From Microcaldota archaeon (GTDB lineage: Archaea > Micrarchaeota > Micrarchaeia > Micrarchaeales > Micrarchaeaceae), in the NCBI GenBank assembly GCA_021812105.1, contig JAKAOQ010000021.1, positions 1 to 9,418 of the forward strand: 9,418 nucleotides of DNA, in the 5' to 3' direction. Every line of letters begins with the position of its first letter. Position 1 is the first letter of the stretch. Below, in pieces: positions 1 through 5,918 of this stretch. Made by a program: the position numbers and the translations under genes. The notes beneath the pieces were generated by a model. It made no database searches and was not told the DNA's origin. It was given only the letters and a program-made list of their open reading frames with translations.

Positions 1-170
1 CTGACATGAAAAGCAAGGACATAGAGTTCAGGGTGAGGGACAGGAAGCTCATCAGTGAAGAAGCCGAGTGGGCCTACAAGAACGTCAGCGACGTAGTCGG
101 AAGCATAGCGGCCGCCGGAATATCAAACATAGTAGCAAGGATGGTTCCAATCGGAGTCGCAAAGGGATAA
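1..170 (+). CDS. rtcB: RNA-splicing ligase RtcB, C-terminal end (partial)
   Basis: This is the 3' end of a gene whose start lies before the window; the reading frame runs from base 3 to the TAA at 168-170. The 55 visible residues end in VARMVPIGVAKG, which closely matches the conserved RtcB C-terminus (typically ARLVPIGVVKG). They are preceded by EEAEWAYKNVSDVV, the usual 'EAPxAYKDVDEVV' segment. RtcB joins 2',3'-cyclic phosphate or 3'-phosphate RNA ends to 5'-OH ends using GTP and Mn2+. In archaea it seals tRNA exons after intron removal. The metal- and GTP-binding residues lie upstream and cannot be checked here. The call rests on the tail alone, but that tail is distinctive. The ATPase promoter downstream is separate, so there is no sign of functional linkage with the ATPase operon. 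Confidence 0.88.
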   Translation, partial: DMKSKDIEFRVRDRKLISEEAEWAYKNVSDVVGSIAAAGISNIVARMVPIGVAKG

Positions 171-173
171 AAG
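166..173 (+). promoter_or_regulatory. Possible TATA box for the CDGSH gene
   Basis: The sequence GATAAAAG overlaps the rtcB stop codon and lies about 34 bases before the ATG at 204. That would put transcription start near 194-197 and give a very short leader, which is common in archaea. The match is weak and the GC-rich surroundings lack a clear BRE. Read-through from rtcB is an equally good explanation. Confidence 0.25.
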
Positions 174-203
174 CCTTAATGCAGCCATTACTCTTGTGAG
201 GCA

Positions 204-452
204 ATGGCAAGAATAATAGTGCACGACAGGAATCATCCATACGTAGTGAAGCTCGGCGAGCTGCCCGGGCTGAAGAACCTGACAGACGACCAGAAGATTC
301 TCAACTACGAGGTCCATCTGTGCGCCTGCGGACTATCACAGCACAAGCCTTTTTGTGATGGATCACACGCCAAGACCCAGAGCGAGGAGCAGGGCAAGAT
401 GTACGACTACGACGAGAAGTACGAGAAGCACGAGCTTCAGAACAGGTACTGA
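204..452 (+). CDS. CDGSH-type iron-sulfur domain protein
   Basis: An 82-residue soluble protein with a perfect CDGSH (mitoNEET-type) cluster motif, C-X-C-X2-S-X3-P-X-C-D-G-S-H. The ligands are Cys40, Cys42, Cys51 and His55. This three-Cys one-His set binds a redox-active, labile [2Fe-2S] cluster. The protein has only one such motif and no membrane segment, so it resembles the small prokaryotic single-CDGSH proteins, which usually dimerise. The N-terminal ~35 residues include HPYVVKLGEL, and the C-terminal tail after residue 55 is rich in Glu, Lys and Tyr. The ATG at 204 follows a GTGAGG stretch and is the only good start. The cellular role of small archaeal CDGSH proteins is not settled; electron transfer or cluster donation are the usual proposals. 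A T-rich terminator follows directly, so the gene is probably transcribed apart from the ATPase operon. Confidence 0.85.
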   Translation: MARIIVHDRNHPYVVKLGELPGLKNLTDDQKILNYEVHLCACGLSQHKPFCDGSHAKTQSEEQGKMYDYDEKYEKHELQNRY

Positions 453-454
453 AC

Positions 455-489
455 CTTTTTTTTATTTTTCATGCATTTTCTTGTTTTCT
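455..489 (+). terminator. T-rich archaeal terminator
   Basis: Immediately after the CDGSH stop codon the coding strand has eight T residues (456-463), then A, then five more T (465-469), followed by further T-rich sequence to about 489. Runs of T on the non-template strand are the main intrinsic termination signal in archaea. No hairpin is needed, and none is obvious. It separates rtcB/CDGSH transcription from the ATPase operon. Confidence 0.6.
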
Positions 490-493
490 GCTA

Positions 494-511
494 ACGAAAA
501 GTAATATAAAT
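494..511 (+). promoter_or_regulatory. BRE/TATA promoter of the A-type ATP synthase operon
   Basis: The element reads ACGAAAAGTAATATAAAT. It contains a purine-rich BRE-like CGAAAAG (495-501) directly followed by the TATA-like TAATATAAA (502-510). It lies in an AT-rich gap between a terminator and the first ATPase gene. Transcription would be expected about 25 bases downstream, near 530-536, leaving a leader of roughly 30 bases before atpK. No other comparable promoter is seen between here and atpI, which fits a single long transcript. Confidence 0.65.
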
Positions 512-554
512 TGCTACCTCAAAATATCAAATGAGTATCTAATTTATCTTTAAT

Positions 555-559
555 GGTGA
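555..559 (+). promoter_or_regulatory. Shine-Dalgarno site of atpK
   Basis: GGTGA, complementary to the archaeal 16S rRNA 3' end, lies four bases before the atpK ATG at 564 and supports that start. An upstream ATG at 553-555 overlaps this site in another frame and would encode only five residues (MVKKW). Confidence 0.6.
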
Positions 560-563
560 AAAA

Positions 564-788
564 ATGGTAGTAGCAGACCCACTATACGCGGTTGCAGCAT
601 CTATCGCCATCGCAGGCGGTTTGATAGGAACTGGAATGGCACAGCAGGGAATAGGAGCGGCCGGGATGGGGATAATAGCCGAGAGACCAGAGAAGTTCGG
701 GCAGGTTCTGTTCTTCTTCGTCATACCGGAAACGCTTTGGATAATCGGATTCGTTCTCGGGCTGATACTGCTGCTGCAGATACTCTGA
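564..788 (+). CDS. atpK: A-type ATP synthase subunit K (proteolipid / c-ring subunit)
   Basis: A 74-residue two-helix membrane protein that forms the rotating ion-carrying ring of the A-type ATP synthase. Helix 1 spans about residues 9-36 and is Gly/Ala-rich. The polar loop carries AERPEKFG (39-46), and helix 2 spans about 47-72. The ion-binding carboxylate is Glu56 in the conserved P-E-T motif (55-57). Length and single-hairpin form match ordinary archaeal c subunits; there is no duplication to four or more helices. Helix 1 has Gln27 and Gln28. By my alignment on the loop Pro, Gln27 falls where Na+-binding c subunits have their Gln ligand, but coupling-ion choice cannot be decided from this. 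The gene is first in the operon, with a good SD site and a BRE/TATA promoter directly upstream. A highly expressed first gene suits a subunit needed in many copies. Confidence 0.93.
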   Translation: MVVADPLYAVAASIAIAGGLIGTGMAQQGIGAAGMGIIAERPEKFGQVLFFFVIPETLWIIGFVLGLILLLQIL

Positions 789-805
789 GTAGTGTGTGAG
801 TTCGA

Positions 806-1384
806 ATGGGGCTCGAAGACGTTCTGGATGACATCCAGAAGCGCAAAGAGGAAACTATAGACCAAATCTCCAGGGAGACCGAAAGTGAAATAGGCAAAAT
901 AATCCAGGCAGCGAAGGCCGAGGCCGCTTCGATAACCAAGGGCGCAAAGGAAAGGGCAAAGGACGAATCCAAGCAGATCACTACTAGGATCCTTTCGAGA
1001 GCCAACATCGAGGGCAGGATGCTGCTGAACAACACCATGAATGAAAGGGTGGAGGAGGCGGTAAGCGAGCTCGTCAAGAACATTGACGCATACAGGAAGA
1101 GCGGCTCTTACAGGAAACTTCTTGTTTCCCTATCGCAGAAGGCGTTGGACCAGCTCGGTCCTGGCAGCGCGTTATATTCGCGCGGGGACGACGTTGAATA
1201 TCTGAAGAAATCGTTTCCTAAAATCAGGGTAGAACAGATTGACCGTGACATTCTGGGAGGGGTAGTTGCGGTATCGGATGGAGGCAGGAGGGAGATCGAC
1301 TACTCTCTTGAAAACATTATCGATGCCGTGAAGGATGATTTTGCGTCCCAGGTATTGAAGAGCATCGGGGGATTGGATGACTGA
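806..1384 (+). CDS. atpE: A-type ATP synthase subunit E (peripheral stalk)
   Basis: A 192-residue protein, normal for subunit E, which pairs with subunit H to form the peripheral stalks that hold the A3B3 head against rotation. The first ~85 residues are a charged Glu/Lys/Ala-rich helix suited to coiled-coil pairing with H. They include the family-like stretch RMLLNNTMNERVEEAV (71-86). The remainder forms the globular head-binding domain, with SLSQKALDQLG and a C-terminal region containing GGVVAVSDGGRREIDYSLENII, which resembles the usual 'GGVVVxxxDGxIxxxNTFExRL' segment. The start is the ATG at 806, five bases after GTGAG and 17 bases after atpK. The last eight bases overlap the start of atpC, which points to translational coupling. 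The C-terminal part is less conserved, but the operon position makes the assignment secure. Confidence 0.9.
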   Translation: MGLEDVLDDIQKRKEETIDQISRETESEIGKIIQAAKAEAASITKGAKERAKDESKQITTRILSRANIEGRMLLNNTMNERVEEAVSELVKNIDAYRKSGSYRKLLVSLSQKALDQLGPGSALYSRGDDVEYLKKSFPKIRVEQIDRDILGGVVAVSDGGRREIDYSLENIIDAVKDDFASQVLKSIGGLDD

Positions 1385-2438
1385 CTCAACGTACATAGGA
1401 AAATACGGCCAGCTCAAAGTCCTCAGCAGGGATTTTCTCAGCAACGATTTCATAGAACAGCTCTCGCTCAAAAATAGCAGCGAGATATTCAACTCGCTTT
1501 CCTCGACCAGCTACAAGGCCGAGATAGACTCCCTCTCGGGCCTCTACAAGCTGCCAGACCTTTTTGAGGTAGTCATAAACGCCCACGCGATGCGGATGAT
1601 GAGGTACGCTCTCTCTGCCGTGCCACCCAGCGCTAAGGATTTCATCGTGGCGTACCTCAGCAAGTTTGACATCGAGAACATAAAGCTAGTACTCTCATCA
1701 AAAATGCTGGGTTACGACGTGGAGCACACTGAGAACTTCCTGATGGTTCAGCGCAACATACCAGCAGGAATCATAAGCGGCATAATAAAAAGCGATGAGT
1801 ACAAGGACATGGTTTCGCAGAAAGATCTGGATAGCGTGGTAAAATCGCTCACCAGGTATGGCTACGGGGTGATACTGCTCAAGTACCTCGAAGACGCGAA
1901 GAAAAGCGGCAACCTCTCAAACATGATATTCGCGCTTGACGTCTACTACTACGATAAGCTCTTCGAGGCCTACCGGTTCCACGATGCGCAGGAGGGGAAC
2001 GTGCGGGAGTTCCTGCAGGATACGATAGACATAAAGAACATAATGAGCGTGATAAAGGCCGCGGCATTCTCATACAAGATAGGTAAAGAGGAAATAATCC
2101 CCAACGGCAAGATCACGGAGTCGGTGCTGGTGGACCTATCAACGAAAAGCCTGGACGCTATAAAGGAGCGAATCCCGTTCAAGATAGACTACGCGATAGA
2201 CGCTTACAAAAAGGAGCCTCACATAAGCTACATAGACGTAGCGCTGAAGCGAGAACTCTACAAAAAGTACTTGGGGGTTTTCCGCAGGTCATCGTTTTCG
2301 GTAGGATTCATACTCGAGTTCATGATAAGGAGCGAGATAGAGCGTGACGAGCTTAGGAACGTCTGGCTCAATACATACTATGGAGTTAGGAAGGAGATTA
2401 CAGAAGGAATGAAGGTTCTCAAGCACATATCGGGATGA
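1377..2438 (+). CDS. atpC: A-type ATP synthase subunit C (shaft-to-ring socket, V-type d homologue)
   Basis: A 353-residue mostly helical soluble protein. Subunit C is the funnel-shaped socket on top of the K ring that couples it to the D/F central shaft; it corresponds to subunit d of V-ATPases. Family-like segments include YGQLKVLSRDFLSNDFIEQL near the N-terminus (about residues 10-29). Near the C-terminus is GFILEFMIRSEIERDELRNVW, similar to the usual 'YLLRKExEVRNLRxI' pattern. Length is in the usual 330-370 range and no membrane helix is seen. Its ATG lies inside the end of atpE with an 8-base overlap, and its TGA overlaps the atpF ATG (ATGA). It is therefore probably translated by reinitiation along a coupled message. 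Sequence conservation in this family is low, so much of the confidence comes from position between E and F. Confidence 0.9.
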   Translation: MTDSTYIGKYGQLKVLSRDFLSNDFIEQLSLKNSSEIFNSLSSTSYKAEIDSLSGLYKLPDLFEVVINAHAMRMMRYALSAVPPSAKDFIVAYLSKFDIENIKLVLSSKMLGYDVEHTENFLMVQRNIPAGIISGIIKSDEYKDMVSQKDLDSVVKSLTRYGYGVILLKYLEDAKKSGNLSNMIFALDVYYYDKLFEAYRFHDAQEGNVREFLQDTIDIKNIMSVIKAAAFSYKIGKEEIIPNGKITESVLVDLSTKSLDAIKERIPFKIDYAIDAYKKEPHISYIDVALKRELYKKYLGVFRRSSFSVGFILEFMIRSEIERDELRNVWLNTYYGVRKEITEGMKVLKHISG

Positions 2439-2764
2439 TATCTTTGGAATTTGAGAAGATTGCTGTAATAGGAGAAAGGGAGACGGCGCTCGGATTCAAG
2501 CTTGTCGGTATAAAGGACGCTTTCATATCCTCTGGCGAGGAAGCAGTATCGCTCCTTAGGGGCATGATGGACAAGAAGGAGTACGGCCTGGTCATAGCTT
2601 CAAACACGATAGTAGAGCACATGGATACGGCGACGCTCAGGCAGGCCGAGACCTCGCTGAAACCAATAATAGTGTTCATACCCGTAGAAGAGGAGAAAAA
2701 CAAAGAATCTGTAGAGCAGCTGGCAAAACGCGTCCTGGGTGTGAACATACAGACGCTTAAATGA
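2435..2764 (+). CDS. atpF: A-type ATP synthase subunit F (central shaft)
   Basis: A 109-residue protein. Subunit F binds subunit D in the central rotor shaft and can modulate ATP hydrolysis. The N-terminal KIAVIGERETALGFKLVGI (residues 8-26) is the family signature (typically 'KIAVIGDxDTVxGFRLAGI'), forming the first strand and helix of the Rossmann-like fold. It is followed by EYGLVIASNTIVEHMDTATL, and then PIIVFIPVEEEK, the usual 'PxxxxIP' segment. The start overlaps the atpC stop as ATGA, which supports the ATG at 2435. There is an 18-base gap to atpA. The order C-F-A matches the conserved archaeal ECFABD gene block. Confidence 0.93.
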   Translation: MISLEFEKIAVIGERETALGFKLVGIKDAFISSGEEAVSLLRGMMDKKEYGLVIASNTIVEHMDTATLRQAETSLKPIIVFIPVEEEKNKESVEQLAKRVLGVNIQTLK

Positions 2765-2782
2765 TGTTTTTGGAATGATTCG

Positions 2783-5700
2783 ATGGACGGAACGATATAC
2801 AGGATTTCTGGCCCGGTTGTGACCGCAAAAGGGCTAGCCGCGCCAAAGATGTACGACGTAGTACGCGTCGGCGCTGCAAAACTGATAGGAGAGATAATAA
2901 AGCTTGATGGCGAGTACGCGATAATCCAGGTGTACGAGGATACTACCGGGATCAGACCCGGAGAGCCTGTCGAAACAACCAACGCCCAGCTTTCTGTTAC
3001 GCTCGGTCCTGGGCTGATAGGTTCTATCTATGACGGAATACAGAGACCGCTAGACAAGATCAAGGCATCGTCTGGAGACTTCATAGCCAGGGGAGTCGAG
3101 GCCGAGCCACTCGATTCAAAGAGGAAATGGCACTTTGTGCCCCTCAAGTCATTGAAGAAGGGGAGCGAGGTGCGTGGAGGAAGCGCAATAGGCGAGGTGC
3201 GAGAGACCGACCTTATAACGCACAAGGTGCTGGTTCCCCCCGGAATATCTGGCAAGATAGAAAGCATAAGCGAGGGCGATTATACAATCAACGATACTGT
3301 AGCATTGGTCTCAACAGATAGCGGCGTAGCAGAAGTAAAAATGTCGCAGAAATGGCCCGTCAGGATACCCAGGCCCCTGAAGAACAAGCTACCGCCCGAG
3401 ATTCCGTTGATAACGGGACAGAGGGTAATCGACACCTTCTTCCCGGTAGCAAAAGGCGGAACCGCGGCTGTGCCGGGGCCCTTCGGGAGTGGAAAGTGTG
3501 TGACAGGAGACACACCCATAATGCTAGGCGATGGAACTATAATGGAAATAGAAGCGGTGTATAAACAGAAGAAAGAGTCGGGGCGTGTAATAAAACTTGC
3601 TAACGAGGAGTATGTAGAATTAGATTCTCCGGTTGAACTAGTGTCTCTTAAAGATGGGAAGTTTACGAGAAGCAGTTCTAGGCTGCTTTATAAGGGAAAG
3701 AGCGATTCTGTACTCCGATTAAAGACGCGTACTGGTAGGGAAGCGCGTATAACTCCGGTTCATAAACTATTTAGGATAACCGACAGAGGCGGGATAATAG
3801 AAACAGAAGCAAAAGAACTAAGGGTTGGGGACTTTATAGCTGCTGTTAGGAAGTTAGATATAAAAGCCCAAAGTGAGACCCGACTTCCAAAACCTCTTGC
3901 ACCCAAGAAACACCATAACGATATAAAGATACCAGAATCGATTACTTCGGATCTCGCGGAGTTTCTAGGATATTACATATCGGAGGGGTGTATCCGCAGT
4001 AATAATACTGTGATATTCACGAATTCTGAAGAGGAACTTCTTGATAGGTTTGCTTTTCTCTCAAAAGAGCTGTTCGGATTGACTGGAAAGAAGGAGTATC
4101 CTAAGGGCAAAACTCCAAATGTTTTGCTATTCAGTAAAATGCTGGTCGATTTCCTTGACCTGCTTTCCTGTGGCGGGTCCGCCTCTGAAAAAAGGATACC
4201 CTCTGCAGTGCTTAAATGCGATAACAGGATTCTTTCTGCGTTTCTTACTTCCTACTTTATAGGAGATGGGTCTTTCTACGATGGAGATATAGAATTTACA
4301 ACTGCAAGTAAATTGCTGCAGCTACAACTCTCATACGTACTATCGAGATTTGGTATTATGCATTCTCTTTCGGTGAGGACAATAAAAGATACCCCATATT
4401 ATAGGATATTTGTACGCAGCATAGACAACCTAAAATTGCTCGTGGAGACATTAAATCCCTGGCATAAAAAAGTCGCGGCAATAAAGACATACATAGAATC
4501 TAAGCATTCTAAATACAACTCTATAGACATAGTTCCGTTATCCAGCGAATACGTAGAAGAGCTTTACAGAAACTATGGCAAATATTCTAAATTGCTAGAA
4601 AATGGTATTGAAATATCAAATTATGTAGGAAACAAAGAAAGGATGGGGACTGGAACATTCAGAAAGTTTATTTCCGCAATAGATATACCTGTAGGAGGGC
4701 AGATTCAAAAACTAGCGGTTAATTCTCTCTCCGAAATGCTCGATTACATCTACTGCGACGAAATAGTATCAATCAAAGAGGAAATGGGACCTTTCGATGT
4801 CTACGATTTCTCGGTACCTGAATATGGCAGCAATTTTGTTGGCGGATTCGGCGGTCTTGTCCTACATAATACTGTGATCCAGCAGCAACTCGCAAAATGG
4901 AGCGATGCAGACGTTATAGTTTACGTGGGCTGCGGGGAGAGGGGAAACGAGATGACCGAGGTCCTTACGACCTTCCCTGAGCTCAAGGATCCAAAGTCCG
5001 GAAAGCCGTTGATGGACAGGACCGTGCTGATAGCGAATACTTCAAATATGCCAGTAGCGGCGAGGGAGGCGAGCATATACACCGGAATCACTATAGCAGA
5101 ATACTACAGGGACATGGGGTACAGCGTCGCGCTTATGGCGGACAGCACATCAAGATGGGCCGAGGCCCTGAGGGAGATATCGGGCAGGCTGGAGGAGATG
5201 CCCGGAGAGGAAGGCTATCCGGCGTATCTGGGAAGGAAGATCGCCGAGTTCTACGAGAGAGCCGGACGTGTCGAGACTCTTGGGGGTGCAACAGGCTCTG
5301 TCACGGCCATAGGTGCAGTGTCTCCACCAGGAGGAGATACTTCGGAGCCGGTATCCCAGAACACGCTGCGTGTTACCAGAGTATTCTGGGCTCTCGACGC
5401 AGCGCTCGCCAACGCGCGCCACTTCCCTTCGATAAACTGGCTCACGAGCTACTCGCTGTACTCAGACGATCTTAAGGAATGGTACGGCAAGAACGTCAAC
5501 AAGGAGTGGACTGAGCTGAATACTGAGGCGATGAAAACGCTGCAGCTCGAAGCAGAAATAAACGAGATCGTCCAGCTAGTCGGTTACGACGCGCTTCCGG
5601 AGTCGAACAAGGCGACTCTCGACATAGCGAAGAGCATAAGGGAGGACTACCTTCAGCAGAGCGCCTTCGACGAGATAGACACCTATTCTTCGATGAAGAA

Positions 5701-5914
5701 GCAGTATCTCATGCTCAAGGCGATAGTTACGATGGGAGCTAAGGAGTATGATGCGGTAAAGCGCGGCGTACCGATGGAGATGCTCTCGGATTTTGGTGCG
5801 AAACAGAAGATCGCGAAGATGAAGTTCGTAAAGGAGGAAGACATTGAAAAGTACGCTGACGATGTAATAAAATCGCTCGGCGAGATAGATGAAATAAAGG
5901 CTGCAACAAAGTGA
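2783..5914 (+). CDS. atpA: A-type ATP synthase catalytic subunit A, with in-frame intein
   Basis: The frame encodes a 1043-residue precursor. Residues 239-696 are an intein, and the joined flanks give a 585-residue A subunit of normal length. Subunit A carries the catalytic sites in the A3B3 head. The N-terminal part opens with a beta-barrel start (MDGTIYRISGPVV). It also carries the extra domain that separates A from F-type beta subunits, with YDGIQRPLD and SGDFIARGVEAEPLD. The Walker A loop GPFGSGK (residues 232-238) is cut by the intein; its Thr is precursor residue 697. After the intein come VYVGCGERGNEM with the catalytic Glu (Glu261 in the mature numbering), ALMADSTSRWAEALRE (about 325-340 mature) and SPPGGDTSEPV. 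The C-terminal helical domain follows. The start ATG is 18 bases after atpF and the stop is four bases before atpB. Without splicing, the precursor would lack a continuous P-loop and should be inactive. Confidence 0.96.
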   Translation: MDGTIYRISGPVVTAKGLAAPKMYDVVRVGAAKLIGEIIKLDGEYAIIQVYEDTTGIRPGEPVETTNAQLSVTLGPGLIGSIYDGIQRPLDKIKASSGDFIARGVEAEPLDSKRKWHFVPLKSLKKGSEVRGGSAIGEVRETDLITHKVLVPPGISGKIESISEGDYTINDTVALVSTDSGVAEVKMSQKWPVRIPRPLKNKLPPEIPLITGQRVIDTFFPVAKGGTAAVPGPFGSGKCVTGDTPIMLGDGTIMEIEAVYKQKKESGRVIKLANEEYVELDSPVELVSLKDGKFTRSSSRLLYKGKSDSVLRLKTRTGREARITPVHKLFRITDRGGIIETEAKELRVGDFIAAVRKLDIKAQSETRLPKPLAPKKHHNDIKIPESITSDLAEFLGYYISEGCIRSNNTVIFTNSEEELLDRFAFLSKELFGLTGKKEYPKGKTPNVLLFSKMLVDFLDLLSCGGSASEKRIPSAVLKCDNRILSAFLTSYFIGDGSFYDGDIEFTTASKLLQLQLSYVLSRFGIMHSLSVRTIKDTPYYRIFVRSIDNLKLLVETLNPWHKKVAAIKTYIESKHSKYNSIDIVPLSSEYVEELYRNYGKYSKLLENGIEISNYVGNKERMGTGTFRKFISAIDIPVGGQIQKLAVNSLSEMLDYIYCDEIVSIKEEMGPFDVYDFSVPEYGSNFVGGFGGLVLHNTVIQQQLAKWSDADVIVYVGCGERGNEMTEVLTTFPELKDPKSGKPLMDRTVLIANTSNMPVAAREASIYTGITIAEYYRDMGYSVALMADSTSRWAEALREISGRLEEMPGEEGYPAYLGRKIAEFYERAGRVETLGGATGSVTAIGAVSPPGGDTSEPVSQNTLRVTRVFWALDAALANARHFPSINWLTSYSLYSDDLKEWYGKNVNKEWTELNTEAMKTLQLEAEINEIVQLVGYDALPESNKATLDIAKSIREDYLQQSAFDEIDTYSSMKKQYLMLKAIVTMGAKEYDAVKRGVPMEMLSDFGAKQKIAKMKFVKEEDIEKYADDVIKSLGEIDEIKAATK
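3497..4870 (+). mobile_element. Intein in AtpA (VMA P-loop site) with LAGLIDADG endonuclease
   Basis: A 458-residue protein-splicing element. Block A begins with Cys1 (CVTGDTPIMLGDG). Block B is GREARITPVHKLF, with Thr86 and His89. Block F is DVYDFSVPEYGSNFV (434-448). Block G is GGLVLHN, with His457 and terminal Asn458. The +1 extein residue is Thr, so all catalytic positions for standard class 1 splicing are present. The site between Lys and Thr of GPFGSGK/T is the one known from Thermoplasma and Pyrococcus A-subunit inteins (often called VMA-b). As I recall, the Thermoplasma ones are mini-inteins lacking an endonuclease, whereas this one is full length. Its base composition is more AT-rich than the extein: 4381-4440 has 19 G+C of 60, against 35 of 60 at 5221-5280 (hand count). 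It also uses many AT-ending codons. This suggests recent transfer. Confidence 0.95.
3953..4270 (+). other. Two LAGLIDADG motifs of the intein homing endonuclease
   Basis: These are the catalytic motifs of a dodecapeptide homing endonuclease inside the intein. Motif 1 (3953-3988) encodes LAEFLGYYISEG, with the acidic residue Glu163 of the intein. Motif 2 (4241-4270) encodes FLTSYFIGDG, with acidic Asp257. Between them lies KRIP (Lys232, Pro235), like the block D 'KxxP' segment. After motif 2, SFYDGDIEFTTAS and the following helix resemble the usual DNA-contacting strands. Two motifs in one chain indicate a monomeric enzyme that would cut intein-less atpA alleles at the P-loop codons and drive copying of the intein. 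Both metal-binding acids are kept and the frame is open, so it may be active; activity cannot be read from sequence alone. Confidence 0.85.
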
Positions 5915-5918
5915 TGAC

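Noticed and set aside
553..570. Five-codon upstream ORF (MVKKW) overlapping the atpK start
   Set aside because: It is too short to call as a gene; its ATG is formed by the Shine-Dalgarno region of atpK and is probably coincidental.
2765..2782. Possible internal promoter or terminator in the 18-base atpF-atpA gap (TTTTT at 2767-2771)
   Set aside because: Five T residues are too few for a confident terminator, and no TATA/BRE element is visible; the gap is ordinary operon spacing.
2419..2982. 187-residue open frame on the minus strand across atpF and the start of atpA
   Set aside because: It is antisense to two well-conserved subunit genes, its translation is Ser/Ile/Phe-rich low-complexity with no recognisable domain, and no start signal supports it.
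2783..5914. Gene fusion or assembly artefact as the cause of the oversized A subunit
   Set aside because: The extra segment has all intein splicing blocks, precise Cys1 and His-Asn ends, and Thr at +1. Removing it restores an exact P-loop and normal length.
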